A program made the translations under genes and the position numbers. A stretch of DNA of 64,000 nucleotides from Saprospiraceae bacterium. Lineage in GTDB: Bacteria; Bacteroidota; Bacteroidia; Chitinophagales; Saprospiraceae. Location: positions 134,010 to 198,009 of the forward strand of contig JAHDDE010000002.1 in assembly GCA_020629515.1 (NCBI GenBank), written 5' to 3'. The notes beneath the pieces are model-generated. The model had not been told where the DNA came from, did not search any database, and saw nothing but the letters and a program-made list of their open reading frames with translations. Positions within the stretch are counted from its first letter, which is position 1; every line of letters begins with the position of its first letter. Shown here piece by piece: positions 8,363 to 18,272 of the stretch.

Positions 8363-8370
8363 CAAAATTA
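8363..8370 (-). promoter_or_regulatory. Promoter -7 element for the small lipoprotein
   Basis: The minus strand reads TAATTTTG, an exact TAnnTTTG match ending 4 bases before the ATG at 8358. A second exact match, TATATTTG, lies at 8381-8388 and may be an alternative. No good -33 element accompanies either, and the region is AT-rich, so chance matches are possible. Confidence 0.3.
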
Positions 8371-8553
8371 TTTAATATATCAAATATAAGTTATTAGCAA
8401 CTATGATTGTATCTACAACTATAGAAAATCGTTATTAGCTCTATTACAAGTAAATCTGACTATGACGAATTTTGATTATTCAATGATGCTTATCATTTAT
8501 TTTTATTCGTCTGTGTATGAGTTATAAAGTGGGCAGTGAGCAGCATGAGAAAT

Positions 8554-8586
8554 AAAAAACCCTTAAGATTGACTTAAGGGTTTTTT
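8554..8586. terminator. Bidirectional rho-independent terminator
   Basis: A run of A (8554-8559), CCCTTAAG (8560-8567), a 5-base loop, CTTAAGGG (8573-8580) and a run of T (8581-8586) form a perfect stem flanked by A and T runs, so it can work on either strand. It sits just past the 3' end of the minus-strand tRNA and is the likely terminator for it. Confidence 0.85.
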
Positions 8587-8595
8587 ATATTCTTG

Positions 8596-8669
8596 TAGCG
8601 TGAGGCGGGCTTGAACCGCCGACCTCAGGATTATGAATCCTGCGCTCTAACCAGCTGAGCTACCACGCC
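8596..8669 (-). tRNA. tRNA-Met (anticodon CAT)
   Basis: A 74-nt cloverleaf on the minus strand. The 7-bp acceptor stem pairs 8663-8669 with 8597-8603 (two G-U pairs), the discriminator base is A at 8596, the D arm is GCTC/GAGC, the anticodon stem is a perfect CAGGA/TCCTG around loop TTCATAA, and the T arm is GGCGG/CCGCC around TTCAAGC. The 3' CCA is not encoded. The elongator type is favoured over tRNA-Ile2 (also CAT at DNA level) by overall similarity to other bacterial elongator Met tRNAs, but this is not proven. Confidence 0.95.
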
Positions 8670-8687
8670 AGATTTTCAAATCGGCTG

Positions 8688-8695
8688 CAAATATA
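8688..8695 (-). promoter_or_regulatory. Promoter -7 element of tRNA-Met
   Basis: Minus strand TATATTTG, an exact match to TAnnTTTG, ending 18 bases before the tRNA 5' end. A TTTG lies 15 bases further upstream, closer than the usual 17-23 spacing for a -33 element. Confidence 0.5.
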
Positions 8696-8739
8696 GATTA
8701 AAATAGATTTCAAAGAAATAGAAATGTTATCTTGCCAAT

Positions 8740-9480
8740 ATGATTTTCCCAATTGGCGATACTAATGTGAAAGGTGGTTATAAACCTTTATTTAGTTATG
8801 GCTTGATCGCTATCAACATTGTAATATTTCTTTTTCAAGTTATGACTCCTGGTAATTTGGTTTGTGAGTTTGCGACTATACCTGGTGATGTAATGGATGG
8901 AAATAATCTTTTTACACTTTTTACCAGTATGTTTCTGCATGGAGGTTGGATGCATTTGATAGGCAATATGATGTTTTTATGGATTTTCGCGGACAACATT
9001 GAAGCAATTGTGGGGAATAAAAGATTTATTATTTTCTATTTATTAGGAGGACTTTTTTCTGCCGGCGTGCATATATTTTTTGAGTTATATACTGGTGGTT
9101 CGGTCACGGACAATTGTTGTATGCCATGTACTCAGGGTATGGATTGTGCCAATATAGCCCAGATGTGTACAGGATACATTCCATCTCTTGGGGCGAGTGG
9201 AGCCATTTCTGCTGTTATGGGAGCTTATTTGGTGATGTTTCCAAAGTCAAAGATCAAGATGTTATTTTTTGTAATGACCTTCGAGATTTCGGCTATATAC
9301 TTTTTGGGTTTGTGGTTTGCAGAGCAATTAATTTCTGGCGTGGGAAGTATCGGAATGTTTGCTGGCACCTCTGGAGGAGTGGCTTGGTGGGCACATATTG
9401 GCGGCTTTGTTTTTGGACTGGCATTTGGTTATTTATGCAAAAATCAAATGAAAGAAGTGCTTAGGCCTTATCAGCGTTGA
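8740..9480 (+). CDS. Rhomboid family intramembrane serine protease
   Basis: Polytopic membrane protease of 246 residues. The catalytic Ser153 is in GASGAISA and the catalytic His219 in AHIGGFVFG; the oxyanion-type His72 and Asn76 are in HLIGNMMFLW, so the active site is complete. It starts with the short cytoplasmic FPIGD lead common in this group. Odd: between the early helices and the active Ser there is an insertion with five cysteines (126, 127, 130, 136, 143), probably on the periplasmic side. It is divergent from the tRNA. Natural substrates are unknown. Confidence 0.92.
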   Translation: MIFPIGDTNVKGGYKPLFSYGLIAINIVIFLFQVMTPGNLVCEFATIPGDVMDGNNLFTLFTSMFLHGGWMHLIGNMMFLWIFADNIEAIVGNKRFIIFYLLGGLFSAGVHIFFELYTGGSVTDNCCMPCTQGMDCANIAQMCTGYIPSLGASGAISAVMGAYLVMFPKSKIKMLFFVMTFEISAIYFLGLWFAEQLISGVGSIGMFAGTSGGVAWWAHIGGFVFGLAFGYLCKNQMKEVLRPYQR

Positions 9481-9523
9481 TGAAAAATTGTTTTAAAGCC
9501 TTTTTTCATAAGCTGAATAGTAT

Positions 9524-9531
9524 TACTTTTG
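9524..9531 (+). promoter_or_regulatory. Promoter -7 element upstream of rplY
   Basis: TACTTTTG, an exact TAnnTTTG match followed by C, ends 34 bases before the rplY ATG. The expected -33 position is T-rich but lacks a clear TTG. Confidence 0.45.
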
Positions 9532-9565
9532 CAATCCTTTTTGAAAATAAGATATCAAGTAAGAT

Positions 9566-10177
9566 ATGCAGGTCGTTCAGATAACTACAGAAGAAAGAAA
9601 TGATTTAGGTAAAAAAGCTACTAAAGCTTTGAGAGCCTCAGGTAAAATACCAGCAGTGGTGTATAGCAAGAATGGAGTAGCCCATTTTACCACTACACAT
9701 AACGACGTCAAGTCAATGGTTTATACACCCGATTTAAAAGTCGCTGAACTTAATGTGCAGGGAGGTGTTAAAAAAGCGCTAATCAAAAGCATCGATTTTC
9801 ACCCTGTGACAGATGCGATCATGCATATTGACTTTATCGAATTGATACCAAACCATCCAGTTAAAGCAGATATACCTGTGAGGTTCAAAGGAGTATCTCC
9901 AGGAGTAAAGTCTGGAGGTAAGCTTATGAAAGCGCTCCGAACTGTAAAAGTTAAAACAACTCCAGAGGCATTAGTGGACGAACTTTTTGTTGATATTTCA
10001 TCACTTCAGTTATCTGAGGCAGTAAGAGTGAGAGATATTGAGACACCAGAAGGACTCACTATAGAAGTTGAACCAGCAACTCCGATAGCAGTTGTAGAAG
10101 TACCAAGAGCCCTTAAGGGTAAAGGTGCTGAAGGAGAAGAAGGCGCTGAAGAAGAAGAAGGTGCTGAAGAAGCATAG
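9566..10177 (+). CDS. rplY: 50S ribosomal protein L25 (general stress protein Ctc form)
   Basis: Binds 5S rRNA in the large subunit. The N-terminal 95 residues are the L25 domain (RNDLGKKATKALRASGKIPAVVY, split here across residues 9-31) and residues about 100-185 the TL5/Ctc C-terminal beta domain. The last 20 or so residues are almost purely Gly, Ala and Glu, an acidic tail common in long L25 proteins. At 203 residues it has the long-form length. The C40 peptidase gene follows after 8 bases, so the two are probably co-transcribed. Confidence 0.95.
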   Translation: MQVVQITTEERNDLGKKATKALRASGKIPAVVYSKNGVAHFTTTHNDVKSMVYTPDLKVAELNVQGGVKKALIKSIDFHPVTDAIMHIDFIELIPNHPVKADIPVRFKGVSPGVKSGGKLMKALRTVKVKTTPEALVDELFVDISSLQLSEAVRVRDIETPEGLTIEVEPATPIAVVEVPRALKGKGAEGEEGAEEEEGAEEA

Positions 10178-10185
10178 ACTCTCAC

Positions 10186-10650
10186 TTGTTCTCAATTAAA
10201 ATATTCAGTTTAATTTTCTTAGGACTTTACTATTCTTGTTTTAAGTCCTGTGAAGAACAACACGATGTACGTTCAGAGGTGGTTTCTGAGGCGTTAAACT
10301 ATCTTGGCAATTCCTATCAATATGCGGGACGAGGACCAGATCATTTTGATTGCTCAGGATTAGTCAGTAAGGTGTATGAAAAAGTGGGTATTACTATAAG
10401 AGGATCTTCTAAATCTATAAGTAATGTGCATCGTGGTATCCCAATTGATGATGTCAAAAGAGGAGATTTGATTTTTTACATTAAACAGGGAACGGTTTTT
10501 CATGTTAGCATTGTAGTAAATGTTGGAGACGAACTAATAGAGGTAGTCCATAGTACGACATCAAGAGGCGTTATCCGAGAAAATATTTTAGCCTCACCGT
10601 ATTGGAAAGAAAAGATACATAAAGTCATATCTTTATCAGCTTTCAAGTAA
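10186..10650 (+). CDS. NlpC/P60 (C40) cell-wall peptidase
   Basis: Predicted exported cysteine peptidase that cuts peptidoglycan stem peptides. A single NlpC/P60 domain fills residues 28-154, with catalytic Cys56 in DCSGL, His106 in FHVSIVV and a third polar residue at His122. The N-terminal 18 residues are hydrophobic and end near Cys18/Cys22, so it may be a lipoprotein, though no textbook lipobox is present. No ATG is available upstream of the domain; the start is TTG at 10186, 8 bases after rplY. No SH3 or other wall-binding domain is present, which makes it a minimal member of the family. Confidence 0.88.
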   Translation: MFSIKIFSLIFLGLYYSCFKSCEEQHDVRSEVVSEALNYLGNSYQYAGRGPDHFDCSGLVSKVYEKVGITIRGSSKSISNVHRGIPIDDVKRGDLIFYIKQGTVFHVSIVVNVGDELIEVVHSTTSRGVIRENILASPYWKEKIHKVISLSAFK

Positions 10651-10697
10651 TCACTGTGGGATTTATCAAAATTATAAAATCAATATTAGGTATCAGA

Positions 10698-11282
10698 ATG
10701 AAAAAAGGTAGAAAGAACGTCATTTTATTTGGACCACCAGGATCTGGTAAAGGGACACAGGCCAAACAGCTCGAAAAAAAGTTTGGATTAATACAAGTGT
10801 CAACAGGAGATTTATTTAGATATGAACTGGGCAATAATACACCATTAGGCCAAAAGGCGAGATCTTATATGGATAAAGGGCAGTTGGTACCAGATGAGAT
10901 AACCATAGGTATGCTCAAAAATAAGATTGATCAATACCCAGATTGTGGAGGTTTTATTTTTGATGGTTTCCCTAGAACGATTCCTCAAGCAGAGGCGCTG
11001 GATAATCTTTTGTCTGATGGAGAAGAACAAGTAGACCAACTTATTTCACTTAAAGTAGATGATGATGAAATAGTCAGACGATTATTAGAAAGAGGAAAGA
11101 CGAGTGGCAGGGCTGATGACGCTAATGAGGAAGTAATCAGAAAGAGAATAGAAGTTTATAAGGCTGAAACAGCTCCAGTCTATGCGTACTATGATAAAAA
11201 GAGTCTCTCAGTAGAAATAGAAGGTATCGGTTCAATAGAAGAGATAAACGATAGACTGAACGCTTTGATCGATTCAATATAA
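10698..11282 (+). CDS. adk: Adenylate kinase
   Basis: Converts ATP plus AMP to two ADP. P-loop GPPGSGKGTQ lies at residues 10-19, the AMP-binding motif is DGFPRTIPQAEAL, and the lid is the short form without zinc cysteines (RADDANEEVIRKRI). From ATG 10698 the length is 194 residues, as expected. A GTG at 10656 would add 14 residues of no family resemblance, so I reject it. obgE starts 6 bases after the stop. Confidence 0.96.
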   Translation: MKKGRKNVILFGPPGSGKGTQAKQLEKKFGLIQVSTGDLFRYELGNNTPLGQKARSYMDKGQLVPDEITIGMLKNKIDQYPDCGGFIFDGFPRTIPQAEALDNLLSDGEEQVDQLISLKVDDDEIVRRLLERGKTSGRADDANEEVIRKRIEVYKAETAPVYAYYDKKSLSVEIEGIGSIEEINDRLNALIDSI

Positions 11283-11288
11283 CAGATA

Positions 11289-12287
11289 TTGTCAGAACGC
11301 AACTTTGTAGATTACGTTAAAATATGTTGTCGCTCAGGAAATGGAGGACCCGGCAGTAGTCATTTTTTTAGAGATAGATTACAGCCAAGAGGAGGTCCTG
11401 ATGGAGGAGACGGAGGAAGAGGAGGACATATTATCATCAAAGCAAATCCTCAGTTGTGGACGCTACTTCATCTTAAATATCGCAAGCACGTATTAGCAGG
11501 TCATGGTGAGTCAGGAGGTTCCTCTAGAAAAAGTGGTGCTAATGGAATAAGTGAGATTTTGGAGGTTCCTTTAGGTACGGTGGCTAAAGATGCCGAGACT
11601 GGGGAGATAGAATTTGAAGTTACTGAAGAGGGTGAAGAATATATCCTTGTTGAAGGTGGCAAAGGGGGATTAGGTAATGCACATTTTAAGTCTTCTACTA
11701 ATCAGTCTCCACAATATGCCCAGAGCGGTATACCAGGCAAAGAAGAATGGAAAATACTAGAACTCAAGCTACTTGCAGATGTAGGTTTAGTTGGGTTCCC
11801 TAATGCTGGAAAGTCCACCCTATTATCATCAATCAGTGCTGCCAAGCCTAAGATAGGAGACTACCCTTTCACCACATTAACGCCAAATTTGGGAATTGTA
11901 GGATATCGAAATAATAGATCCTTTGTGATGGCCGATATTCCAGGTATCATCGAAAAAGCTCATGAAGGAAAAGGATTAGGGCACAGATTTCTAAGACATA
12001 TAGAGAGAAATAGTTTGTTGCTTTTTATAATTCCATCAGATAGCGATAGCATCAAGGAACAATATTTTATTCTACTCAAAGAATTAGAGATGTTTAACCC
12101 AGAATTGTTACATAAGCCACGCTTCTTGGGTATTTCGAAAAGTGATTTGATAGACGAGGAATTAAAAGAATTGATTTTAGAGGATATGCCGGAGGGAGTC
12201 CACTTTTCCTTTTTCTCTGCGGCTACAGGAGATGGTTTAGTACAGCTAAAGGATGAAATCTGGAAGTTATTGGTTAAAGAATATTAA
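11289..12287 (+). CDS. obgE: GTPase Obg/CgtA
   Basis: Essential GTPase linked to large-subunit ribosome assembly and stress signalling. The glycine-rich Obg fold occupies residues 1-158 (many Gly-Gly in [13 protein letters not shown]), followed by the G domain: P-loop GFPNAGKST, switch region [12 protein letters not shown] and the SKSD specificity motif. It lacks the optional C-terminal OCT domain. The start is TTG at 11289, 6 bases after adk, because the protein must begin at SERNFVDYV and there is no ATG. It overlaps the convergent CvpA gene by 4 bases. Confidence 0.95.
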   Translation: MSERNFVDYVKICCRSGNGGPGSSHFFRDRLQPRGGPDGGDGGRGGHIIIKANPQLWTLLHLKYRKHVLAGHGESGGSSRKSGANGISEILEVPLGTVAKDAETGEIEFEVTEEGEEYILVEGGKGGLGNAHFKSSTNQSPQYAQSGIPGKEEWKILELKLLADVGLVGFPNAGKSTLLSSISAAKPKIGDYPFTTLTPNLGIVGYRNNRSFVMADIPGIIEKAHEGKGLGHRFLRHIERNSLLLFIIPSDSDSIKEQYFILLKELEMFNPELLHKPRFLGISKSDLIDEELKELILEDMPEGVHFSFFSAATGDGLVQLKDEIWKLLVKEY

Positions 12288-12820
12288 TCTATACTGTCTT
12301 TAACTTGATCCAATGTTGTATTGAATTTGGACCAAAATTCCGCAAATAGATTTTTAAAAGATTCTAACATCCATCCACCATCTTGACTCACGGATACCAG
12401 ATGATCATATAATGTACTTTGTTCCATATATGATTCTGTCAACACTTTCAAATTAGAGAGCATTATCAGAAGCCCTCCGATAATAAAAGCAGCGACTAAA
12501 CCTAATAGGGCTCCGCCTGCTAATTGATTGATAAAATTGACATTGGCAGCTCTCAACATATCTTCTATCTTTTCGCCGATGAATCTAAGGATTAACATAA
12601 CAGCAAAAAAGACGATTAAAAATCCAAGGATAAATTCCATCGCTGGATTAATATTTACAACATCCTGAACGTATGATATAAAGAGTGGAGAAAACTTTAG
12701 AGCCACTACTAAACCAATTAAGATAGACATGGTATCCACAACAGTATTGATAAGACCTTTGGTATATCCTCTATAAAAGGCATAACTAATCACCAATGCT
12801 GCAAAAAGGTCAATAATCAT
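12284..12820 (-). CDS. CvpA family membrane protein
   Basis: Inner-membrane protein of 178 residues with four hydrophobic helices, of the CvpA (colicin V production) family. The N-terminal stretch [20 protein letters not shown] and the central Gly-rich helix pair fit the family well. CvpA proteins are widespread and their exact role in bacteria other than E. coli is unclear; an envelope role is likely. I use the ATG at 12820; a TTG or ATG further up (to 12886) would add a hydrophobic lead without family support. Confidence 0.82.
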   Translation of the reverse strand: MIIDLFAALVISYAFYRGYTKGLINTVVDTMSILIGLVVALKFSPLFISYVQDVVNINPAMEFILGFLIVFFAVMLILRFIGEKIEDMLRAANVNFINQLAGGALLGLVAAFIIGGLLIMLSNLKVLTESYMEQSTLYDHLVSVSQDGGWMLESFKNLFAEFWSKFNTTLDQVKDSID

Positions 12821-12983
12821 TATGATATATATTGTGAGGGACAAAAATATGCGAAAAGAATAGAAACAGCTAATGTTGGTCTTCAATAATTAGTTAGAGA
12901 ACGTTTGGAATTAAGATATAAACTATTGAAATTGTGCTTTTAATAAATGGCAATTAAATATAATTTGATACATAACGATTAAA

Positions 12984-14906
12984 ATGGCTCAAGTAAACTA
13001 TACAGAAGACAATATTAGATCCTTAGATTGGAAAGAGCACATCAGACTTAGACCTGGGATGTATATAGGTAAGTTAGGTGATGGGTCTGCCCAGGATGAT
13101 GGTATATATGTCCTGTTAAAAGAGGTACTTGATAATTCTATAGACGAATATGTTATGGGTTTTGGTCGGGAGATTAAAATTCAGGTTAAAGATGGTGTCG
13201 CAGTCATAAGAGACTATGGTAGAGGAATTCCTTTAGGCAAGGTAGTGGACTGTGTGTCTAAGATTAATACAGGAGGAAAATATGACTCTAAGGCATTTAA
13301 AAAATCTGTGGGTCTAAATGGTGTAGGGACTAAGGCTGTCAATGCATTGTCGAGTTACTTTAAGGTGCAAGCCATCAGGGATGGAAAGACGAAAGTTGCT
13401 GAATTCTCCAATGGGGAGTTGGAGAATGAGAGTAAGATTGTAAAGTCGGACGATATCAATGGTACGGAGGTTACTTTTCATCCTGATGAGAGTATATTCA
13501 AAAATTATAAGTTTAGAGCAGAGTACATAGAAAATCAGCTATGGAACTATGCTTATCTCAATGCAGGGTTAAGGATACATTTTAATAATAAGGTTTTATA
13601 CAGTAAGGATGGTTTACTTGATTTACTTTCTAATAAAACCAAGCCAGAACAACTGAGATACCCGATTATTCATCTAAAAGGAGATGATATAGAATTGGCC
13701 TTGACACATGGCAATCAATATGGAGAGGAATACTACTCTTTTGTAAATGGACAAAATACCACACAAGGAGGAACCCACCTTGGAGCTTTCAGAGAGGCTA
13801 TAGTAAAAACTATCAGAGATCATTTTAATAAGAATTATGATGCACGGGACATTCAGTCCTCAATCATAGGAGCTATTTCTGTTAGGGTAGAAGAGCCAGT
13901 GTTTGAATCTCAAACTAAAACTAAACTGGGTTCGCAGACCGTTGGGCCTGATGGTCCTACTTTACGATCTTTTGTTATGGATTTCGTCAAAGCGAATTTG
14001 GACAACTATCTGCATAAAAATGTAGAGGTAGCTAAAGCTATCCAAAAGAGGATCGTACAGTCAGAAAGAGAGAGAAAAGAAATCTCAGGCATCAAAAAAT
14101 TGGCTAATGAAAGAGCTAAAAAAGCCAATCTTCACAACAAAAAATTAAGGGATTGTAGGATTCACTACAATGACAAAAAGAAAGTCGATGAGGAGCTAAA
14201 ATTGGCTTCAAGTATATTCATCACGGAGGGAGATTCGGCAAGTGGGTCTATAACTAAAGCTAGAGATGTTAAAACACAAGCGGTTTTCAGTCTAAGAGGT
14301 AAACCACTGAATTGCTACAATATGACCAAAAAAGTGGTCTATCAAAATGAAGAGTTTAACCTATTGCAACATGCGCTAAATATTGAAGATGGTCTTGAAG
14401 GATTGAGATATAATAAAGTGATCATAGCTACTGATGCAGATGTAGATGGTATGCATATTAGATTATTGTTACTGACATTTTTTCTTCAGTTTTTTCCAGA
14501 TTTAGTCAAACAAGGACACCTATTTATTTTGGAGACTCCCCTGTTTAGGGTTCGTGATAAGAAAAAAACTTTTTACTGTTATAGTGAAGAAGAAAAAGCC
14601 AAGGCGGTTGAGCAATTAAGAGGTAAGGCAGAGATAACAAGGTTTAAAGGGCTTGGTGAGATTTCGCCATCAGAATTTGAAGATTTTATTGGAGTGAGCA
14701 TAAGATTAGAGCCCGTATATCTATCTGGTAATACAGATATAAATGAGATACTCAGCTATTATATGGGCAAGAATACTCCTGAACGCCAGAAGTTTATAAT
14801 CAACAACTTAAAGGTCGAACTATTAGATGTAGATGGCGAAGATGTGGTACTGGATAAAAGCAAAAAGACTCGGAAGCAAGAAGTATTAGAAGAAGTGACT
14901 GCATAA
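12984..14906 (+). CDS. parE: DNA topoisomerase IV subunit B
   Basis: ATPase subunit of a type IIA topoisomerase that separates replicated chromosomes. The GHKL ATPase domain is at residues 15-220 ([29 protein letters not shown]), then the transducer domain, then the TOPRIM domain with EGDSASG and DADVDGMHI. The length, 640 residues, and the N-terminus ([20 protein letters not shown]) fit the ParE type rather than GyrB. In many Bacteroidota parC follows parE directly; here lon follows, so parC must be elsewhere. Confidence 0.92.
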   Translation: MAQVNYTEDNIRSLDWKEHIRLRPGMYIGKLGDGSAQDDGIYVLLKEVLDNSIDEYVMGFGREIKIQVKDGVAVIRDYGRGIPLGKVVDCVSKINTGGKYDSKAFKKSVGLNGVGTKAVNALSSYFKVQAIRDGKTKVAEFSNGELENESKIVKSDDINGTEVTFHPDESIFKNYKFRAEYIENQLWNYAYLNAGLRIHFNNKVLYSKDGLLDLLSNKTKPEQLRYPIIHLKGDDIELALTHGNQYGEEYYSFVNGQNTTQGGTHLGAFREAIVKTIRDHFNKNYDARDIQSSIIGAISVRVEEPVFESQTKTKLGSQTVGPDGPTLRSFVMDFVKANLDNYLHKNVEVAKAIQKRIVQSERERKEISGIKKLANERAKKANLHNKKLRDCRIHYNDKKKVDEELKLASSIFITEGDSASGSITKARDVKTQAVFSLRGKPLNCYNMTKKVVYQNEEFNLLQHALNIEDGLEGLRYNKVIIATDADVDGMHIRLLLLTFFLQFFPDLVKQGHLFILETPLFRVRDKKKTFYCYSEEEKAKAVEQLRGKAEITRFKGLGEISPSEFEDFIGVSIRLEPVYLSGNTDINEILSYYMGKNTPERQKFIINNLKVELLDVDGEDVVLDKSKKTRKQEVLEEVTA

Positions 14907-15019
14907 TTGGCTGACATAATGTCGTATCTCAGAGAGGTTATATGACATAATATGTTAGATGTTATGGAAATGATGGCTTGGTAAGCTTATTGTGATTGTT
15001 TCTCCTCAAAGCCTAATAT

Positions 15020-17419
15020 ATGTTTAGCAACAAATTTGTGTTAAGTCAAATAAATGAAGATGGTGAGTTTACACCTTTAATTTCTCTTGATGACGAAGCC
15101 AAGTTGAATGAAGGAGAAATACCAAAAACATTGCCTCTTCTTGCACTCAAGAATACAGTACTTTTTCCTGGAGTTGTCATTCCGATTACCATAGGCAGAG
15201 ATAAATCCATTAAAGCAGTTAAGTCTGCATATGATGCACATAAGTTCTTAACAGTTCATTCTCAAAAGGAGATAAAAAATGAAGATCCTTCATTAGATGA
15301 TTTATATAGCATTGGAAGTATTGCCAAGATCATCAAGATGATAAAAATGCCTGATGGCAGTACCACTGCAATCCTACAGGGTAGAGCCAAAAGTGATTTA
15401 CTTAATCTAACGCAAGAAACTCCATTTTTAGAAGGAGAGATTGAGGTGATGTCTGAAGAGGCCATAAAAGATGATCTTGAATTTGATGCGACACTATCTT
15501 CAGTAAAAGACTTGGCCAGAAAAATTATTGAACTATCACCGCAGATTCCATCTGAAGCAGTGACAATGTTAGATAATATGAAAAATCAATCATTTTTGAT
15601 CAATTTCATTGCTTCTAACTTAAATATCAATGTCAAGCAAAAGCAAGAAATATTAGAAATTCCAAGTATCATAGAAAGAGCTAAAAAAGTTTTAGCTCTG
15701 TTGGATGCTCAATTACAACTGTTGGAGTTAAGAACCAAAATAGAAAGCAAAGTTAGAACTGATATTGAAAAACAACAGCGAGACTATTTTTTAAATCAGC
15801 AACTTAAGACCATCCAAGAGGAGCTTGGCCAAAATCCGCAACAGGAGCAGATTAATGAGTTGGCTAAAAGGGCCAAGAAAAAATCATGGCCAAATCATGC
15901 CCGAGAGCAGTTCTTAAAGGAATTGAATAAGGTGAAAAGAATAAATCCCCAAGTGGCAGAATATTCTGTTACCTTAAATTATCTTGAGTTATTACTTGAT
16001 CTCCCATGGAACTCTTTTACCAAGGATAACTTTGATCTCAAGAAAGTTAAACAGGTCTTGGACAAAGATCATCATGGTCTTGACAAGGTTAAAGACAGGA
16101 TAATTGAACACTTGGCTGTACTCAAATTAAAAGGAGACATGAAAGCTCCAATAATTTGTTTGGTTGGTCCTCCAGGAGTTGGTAAGACCTCATTAGGTAA
16201 ATCTATCGCTAAAGCGTTAAAAAGAAATTTTATAAGGATGTCCTTGGGGGGATTGCATGACGAGAGTGAAATAAGAGGACATAGAAAAACCTATATTGGT
16301 GCTATGCCAGGTCGTATTGTGCAATCATTGAAAAAAGCTGGATCTTCTAATCCGGTATTCATCTTGGATGAGATTGACAAAATTGGAAAAGATTTTAGAG
16401 GAGATCCTTCTTCTGCATTATTGGAGGTATTAGATCCTGAGCAAAATGGTACTTTTTATGATAACTATCTGGAGTTGGAGTATGACCTTTCGAAGGTGAT
16501 GTTTATAGCTACGGCTAATTCGCTGAGTACGATCCAACCGGCCTTATTAGACAGGATGGAGATCATTAATTTGAGTGGATACTCTACTGAGGAGAAAATA
16601 GAAATTGCTAATAAGCATTTGATTCCTTTTCAGCGAAAAGATCATGGACTACACAGTAAACAAGTAAGTGTGTCAAAGGCGGTTATCTCTAAGGTTATAC
16701 AAGATTATACAAGAGAGTCTGGAGTGAGATCCTTGAGCCGACAGATTGCAGGACTAATGAGAAATGCTGCCAAGCAGATTGCCATGGATGATGTCAAGAA
16801 AGTGACAGTAAAAAAGGATGATTTAGAAGATATACTTGGTCCAACTAAGTATTCGAATGAGAAGTATAACAATACAAAACTATCAGGTGTCGCGATAGGT
16901 CTTGCTTGGACCAGAGTAGGAGGAGATATGTTGTATATCGAAGCCAGCCTGAATAAAGGTAAAGGCAAACTTACACTTACAGGAAATCTTGGCGACGTGA
17001 TGAAAGAATCAGCCACTACAGCACTGAGCTATATAAAAGCAAACGCTGAAGACATTGGTATAGAAACCACGAAATTTAGTGAATATGATGTTCATATCCA
17101 CGTACCAGAGGGTGCTATACCTAAAGATGGTCCAAGTGCCGGCATAACCATGTTGTCAGCGCTTAGTTCCGCATATTTGGGTAAACCAGTAAAGCCTTAC
17201 TTGGCTATGACAGGGGAGATTACTTTGAGAGGTCAAGTTCTACCAGTAGGGGGTATCAAAGAAAAAATATTAGCGGCCAAAAGATCGGGTATCAAGGAAA
17301 TTATATTGTGCGCAGAGAATGAGAAACATGTCAAACAAATACCTCAAGAATATTTGACTAATTTGACATTTATATACGTAGACCAGATGAAGGACGTGCT
17401 CAAAAATGCATTAAGTTAA
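15020..17419 (+). CDS. lon: ATP-dependent protease La
   Basis: Cytoplasmic quality-control protease. Order: N-terminal substrate-binding LON domain (residues about 35-230), a coiled-coil linker (230-340), AAA+ module with Walker A GPPGVGKTS and Walker B FILDEIDK, then the protease domain with catalytic Ser706 in PKDGPSAG and the catalytic Lys in the GGIKEK stretch. At 799 residues it is full length. The first 25 residues are an extension seen in several Bacteroidota Lon proteins. It stands alone, with over 80 bases on each side and no obvious heat-shock element. Confidence 0.97.
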   Translation: MFSNKFVLSQINEDGEFTPLISLDDEAKLNEGEIPKTLPLLALKNTVLFPGVVIPITIGRDKSIKAVKSAYDAHKFLTVHSQKEIKNEDPSLDDLYSIGSIAKIIKMIKMPDGSTTAILQGRAKSDLLNLTQETPFLEGEIEVMSEEAIKDDLEFDATLSSVKDLARKIIELSPQIPSEAVTMLDNMKNQSFLINFIASNLNINVKQKQEILEIPSIIERAKKVLALLDAQLQLLELRTKIESKVRTDIEKQQRDYFLNQQLKTIQEELGQNPQQEQINELAKRAKKKSWPNHAREQFLKELNKVKRINPQVAEYSVTLNYLELLLDLPWNSFTKDNFDLKKVKQVLDKDHHGLDKVKDRIIEHLAVLKLKGDMKAPIICLVGPPGVGKTSLGKSIAKALKRNFIRMSLGGLHDESEIRGHRKTYIGAMPGRIVQSLKKAGSSNPVFILDEIDKIGKDFRGDPSSALLEVLDPEQNGTFYDNYLELEYDLSKVMFIATANSLSTIQPALLDRMEIINLSGYSTEEKIEIANKHLIPFQRKDHGLHSKQVSVSKAVISKVIQDYTRESGVRSLSRQIAGLMRNAAKQIAMDDVKKVTVKKDDLEDILGPTKYSNEKYNNTKLSGVAIGLAWTRVGGDMLYIEASLNKGKGKLTLTGNLGDVMKESATTALSYIKANAEDIGIETTKFSEYDVHIHVPEGAIPKDGPSAGITMLSALSSAYLGKPVKPYLAMTGEITLRGQVLPVGGIKEKILAAKRSGIKEIILCAENEKHVKQIPQEYLTNLTFIYVDQMKDVLKNALS

Positions 17420-17503
17420 ATGCCTGTTAAATGAACCATTAGAGTTTTGAAAGGTGTTTTTTACCAATTCAATATTTAATATCTTTATTAGCTAATAGAA
17501 ATA

Positions 17504-18157
17504 ATGAAAAGCCTAAAAAAGATTATTTTACTCGTTTTGTTGATGATATCTATTGGATATATCACATCAATGAATGCACAGTCTTCGGCTAATTCTGTAA
17601 TTCAATTTTCTGGACGAGTCATTAACACAGAAAATGGAAAAATTGAGAAGATAATCTATGCTAATATAGCTGTCAAAGGTACCCCTCGAGGTACGAGTTC
17701 AGGGATAGATGGCTTTTTCTCTCTAGCAGTAGCTAAGGGAGAGACCGTACAATTTAGTAGTGTTGGGTATGAGTTAACAGAATTTGTAATACCTGCTGAT
17801 ATCGAAGGCAATATGTATTCTAAGGATATCATCATGAAGAAAGACACACTTTTCTTGCCTGAAGCAATGATATATCCGTGGCCTGATAAGGACTTTTTTA
17901 AGATTGAATTTTTAGCCCTTGAAGTAAGCAATGCCTTAGAAGATGTGGTAGCTGAAAATCTTTCTCCTGAGAGATTAGAAATACTAAGAGAGATATTGCC
18001 CGTGGATGGAGGAGAAGTTTCGAAAATCGAACTTCAGCAGGCCGCTCAAGCCTATTATTATAATGGTCAATTGCGCCCTCAAAATGTTTTTAACCCACTT
18101 TCATGGAAGAAGTTTATTGACGCCATTAAAAAAGGTGACTTCAAAAAGAAAGAATAA
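17504..18157 (+). CDS. Exported protein with carboxypeptidase-like regulatory domain
   Basis: A signal peptide of about 25 residues is followed by one CarboxypepD_reg-like beta-sandwich (residues about 32-120), recognised by FSGRVINTENGK, then ANIAVKGTPRGTSSGIDGFFSLAV and the VGYEL strand. This is the domain that also precedes SusC-type receptors, but here no barrel follows. The remaining 90 residues are helical and charged, ending in a Lys-rich tail. It is probably periplasmic. No partner gene is adjacent; metF follows after 115 bases. Function unknown. Confidence 0.75.
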   Translation: MKSLKKIILLVLLMISIGYITSMNAQSSANSVIQFSGRVINTENGKIEKIIYANIAVKGTPRGTSSGIDGFFSLAVAKGETVQFSSVGYELTEFVIPADIEGNMYSKDIIMKKDTLFLPEAMIYPWPDKDFFKIEFLALEVSNALEDVVAENLSPERLEILREILPVDGGEVSKIELQQAAQAYYYNGQLRPQNVFNPLSWKKFIDAIKKGDFKKKE

Positions 18158-18272
18158 GTAGGCTCAAGATACAAATTAATAGTTTTCATTTTTATTCTTA
18201 TAAATGACATCATAAATATGATATAGATTGTTCTTTGTTAGGACTATCTCTATTTTTGCCCAAAATTTTATT

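Noticed and set aside
9114-9464. Open frame of 116 codons inside the rhomboid gene
   Set aside because: Same strand, other frame; Cys- and Trp-rich by chance of codon shift. The rhomboid frame has all catalytic residues.
10656-10697. GTG start adding 14 residues to adenylate kinase
   Set aside because: The extra residues have no counterpart in the family, and ATG 10698 gives the standard length.
18158-18272. SAM riboswitch before metF
   Set aside because: The 115-base gap is AT-rich, with no conserved helices or SAM-box sequence visible.
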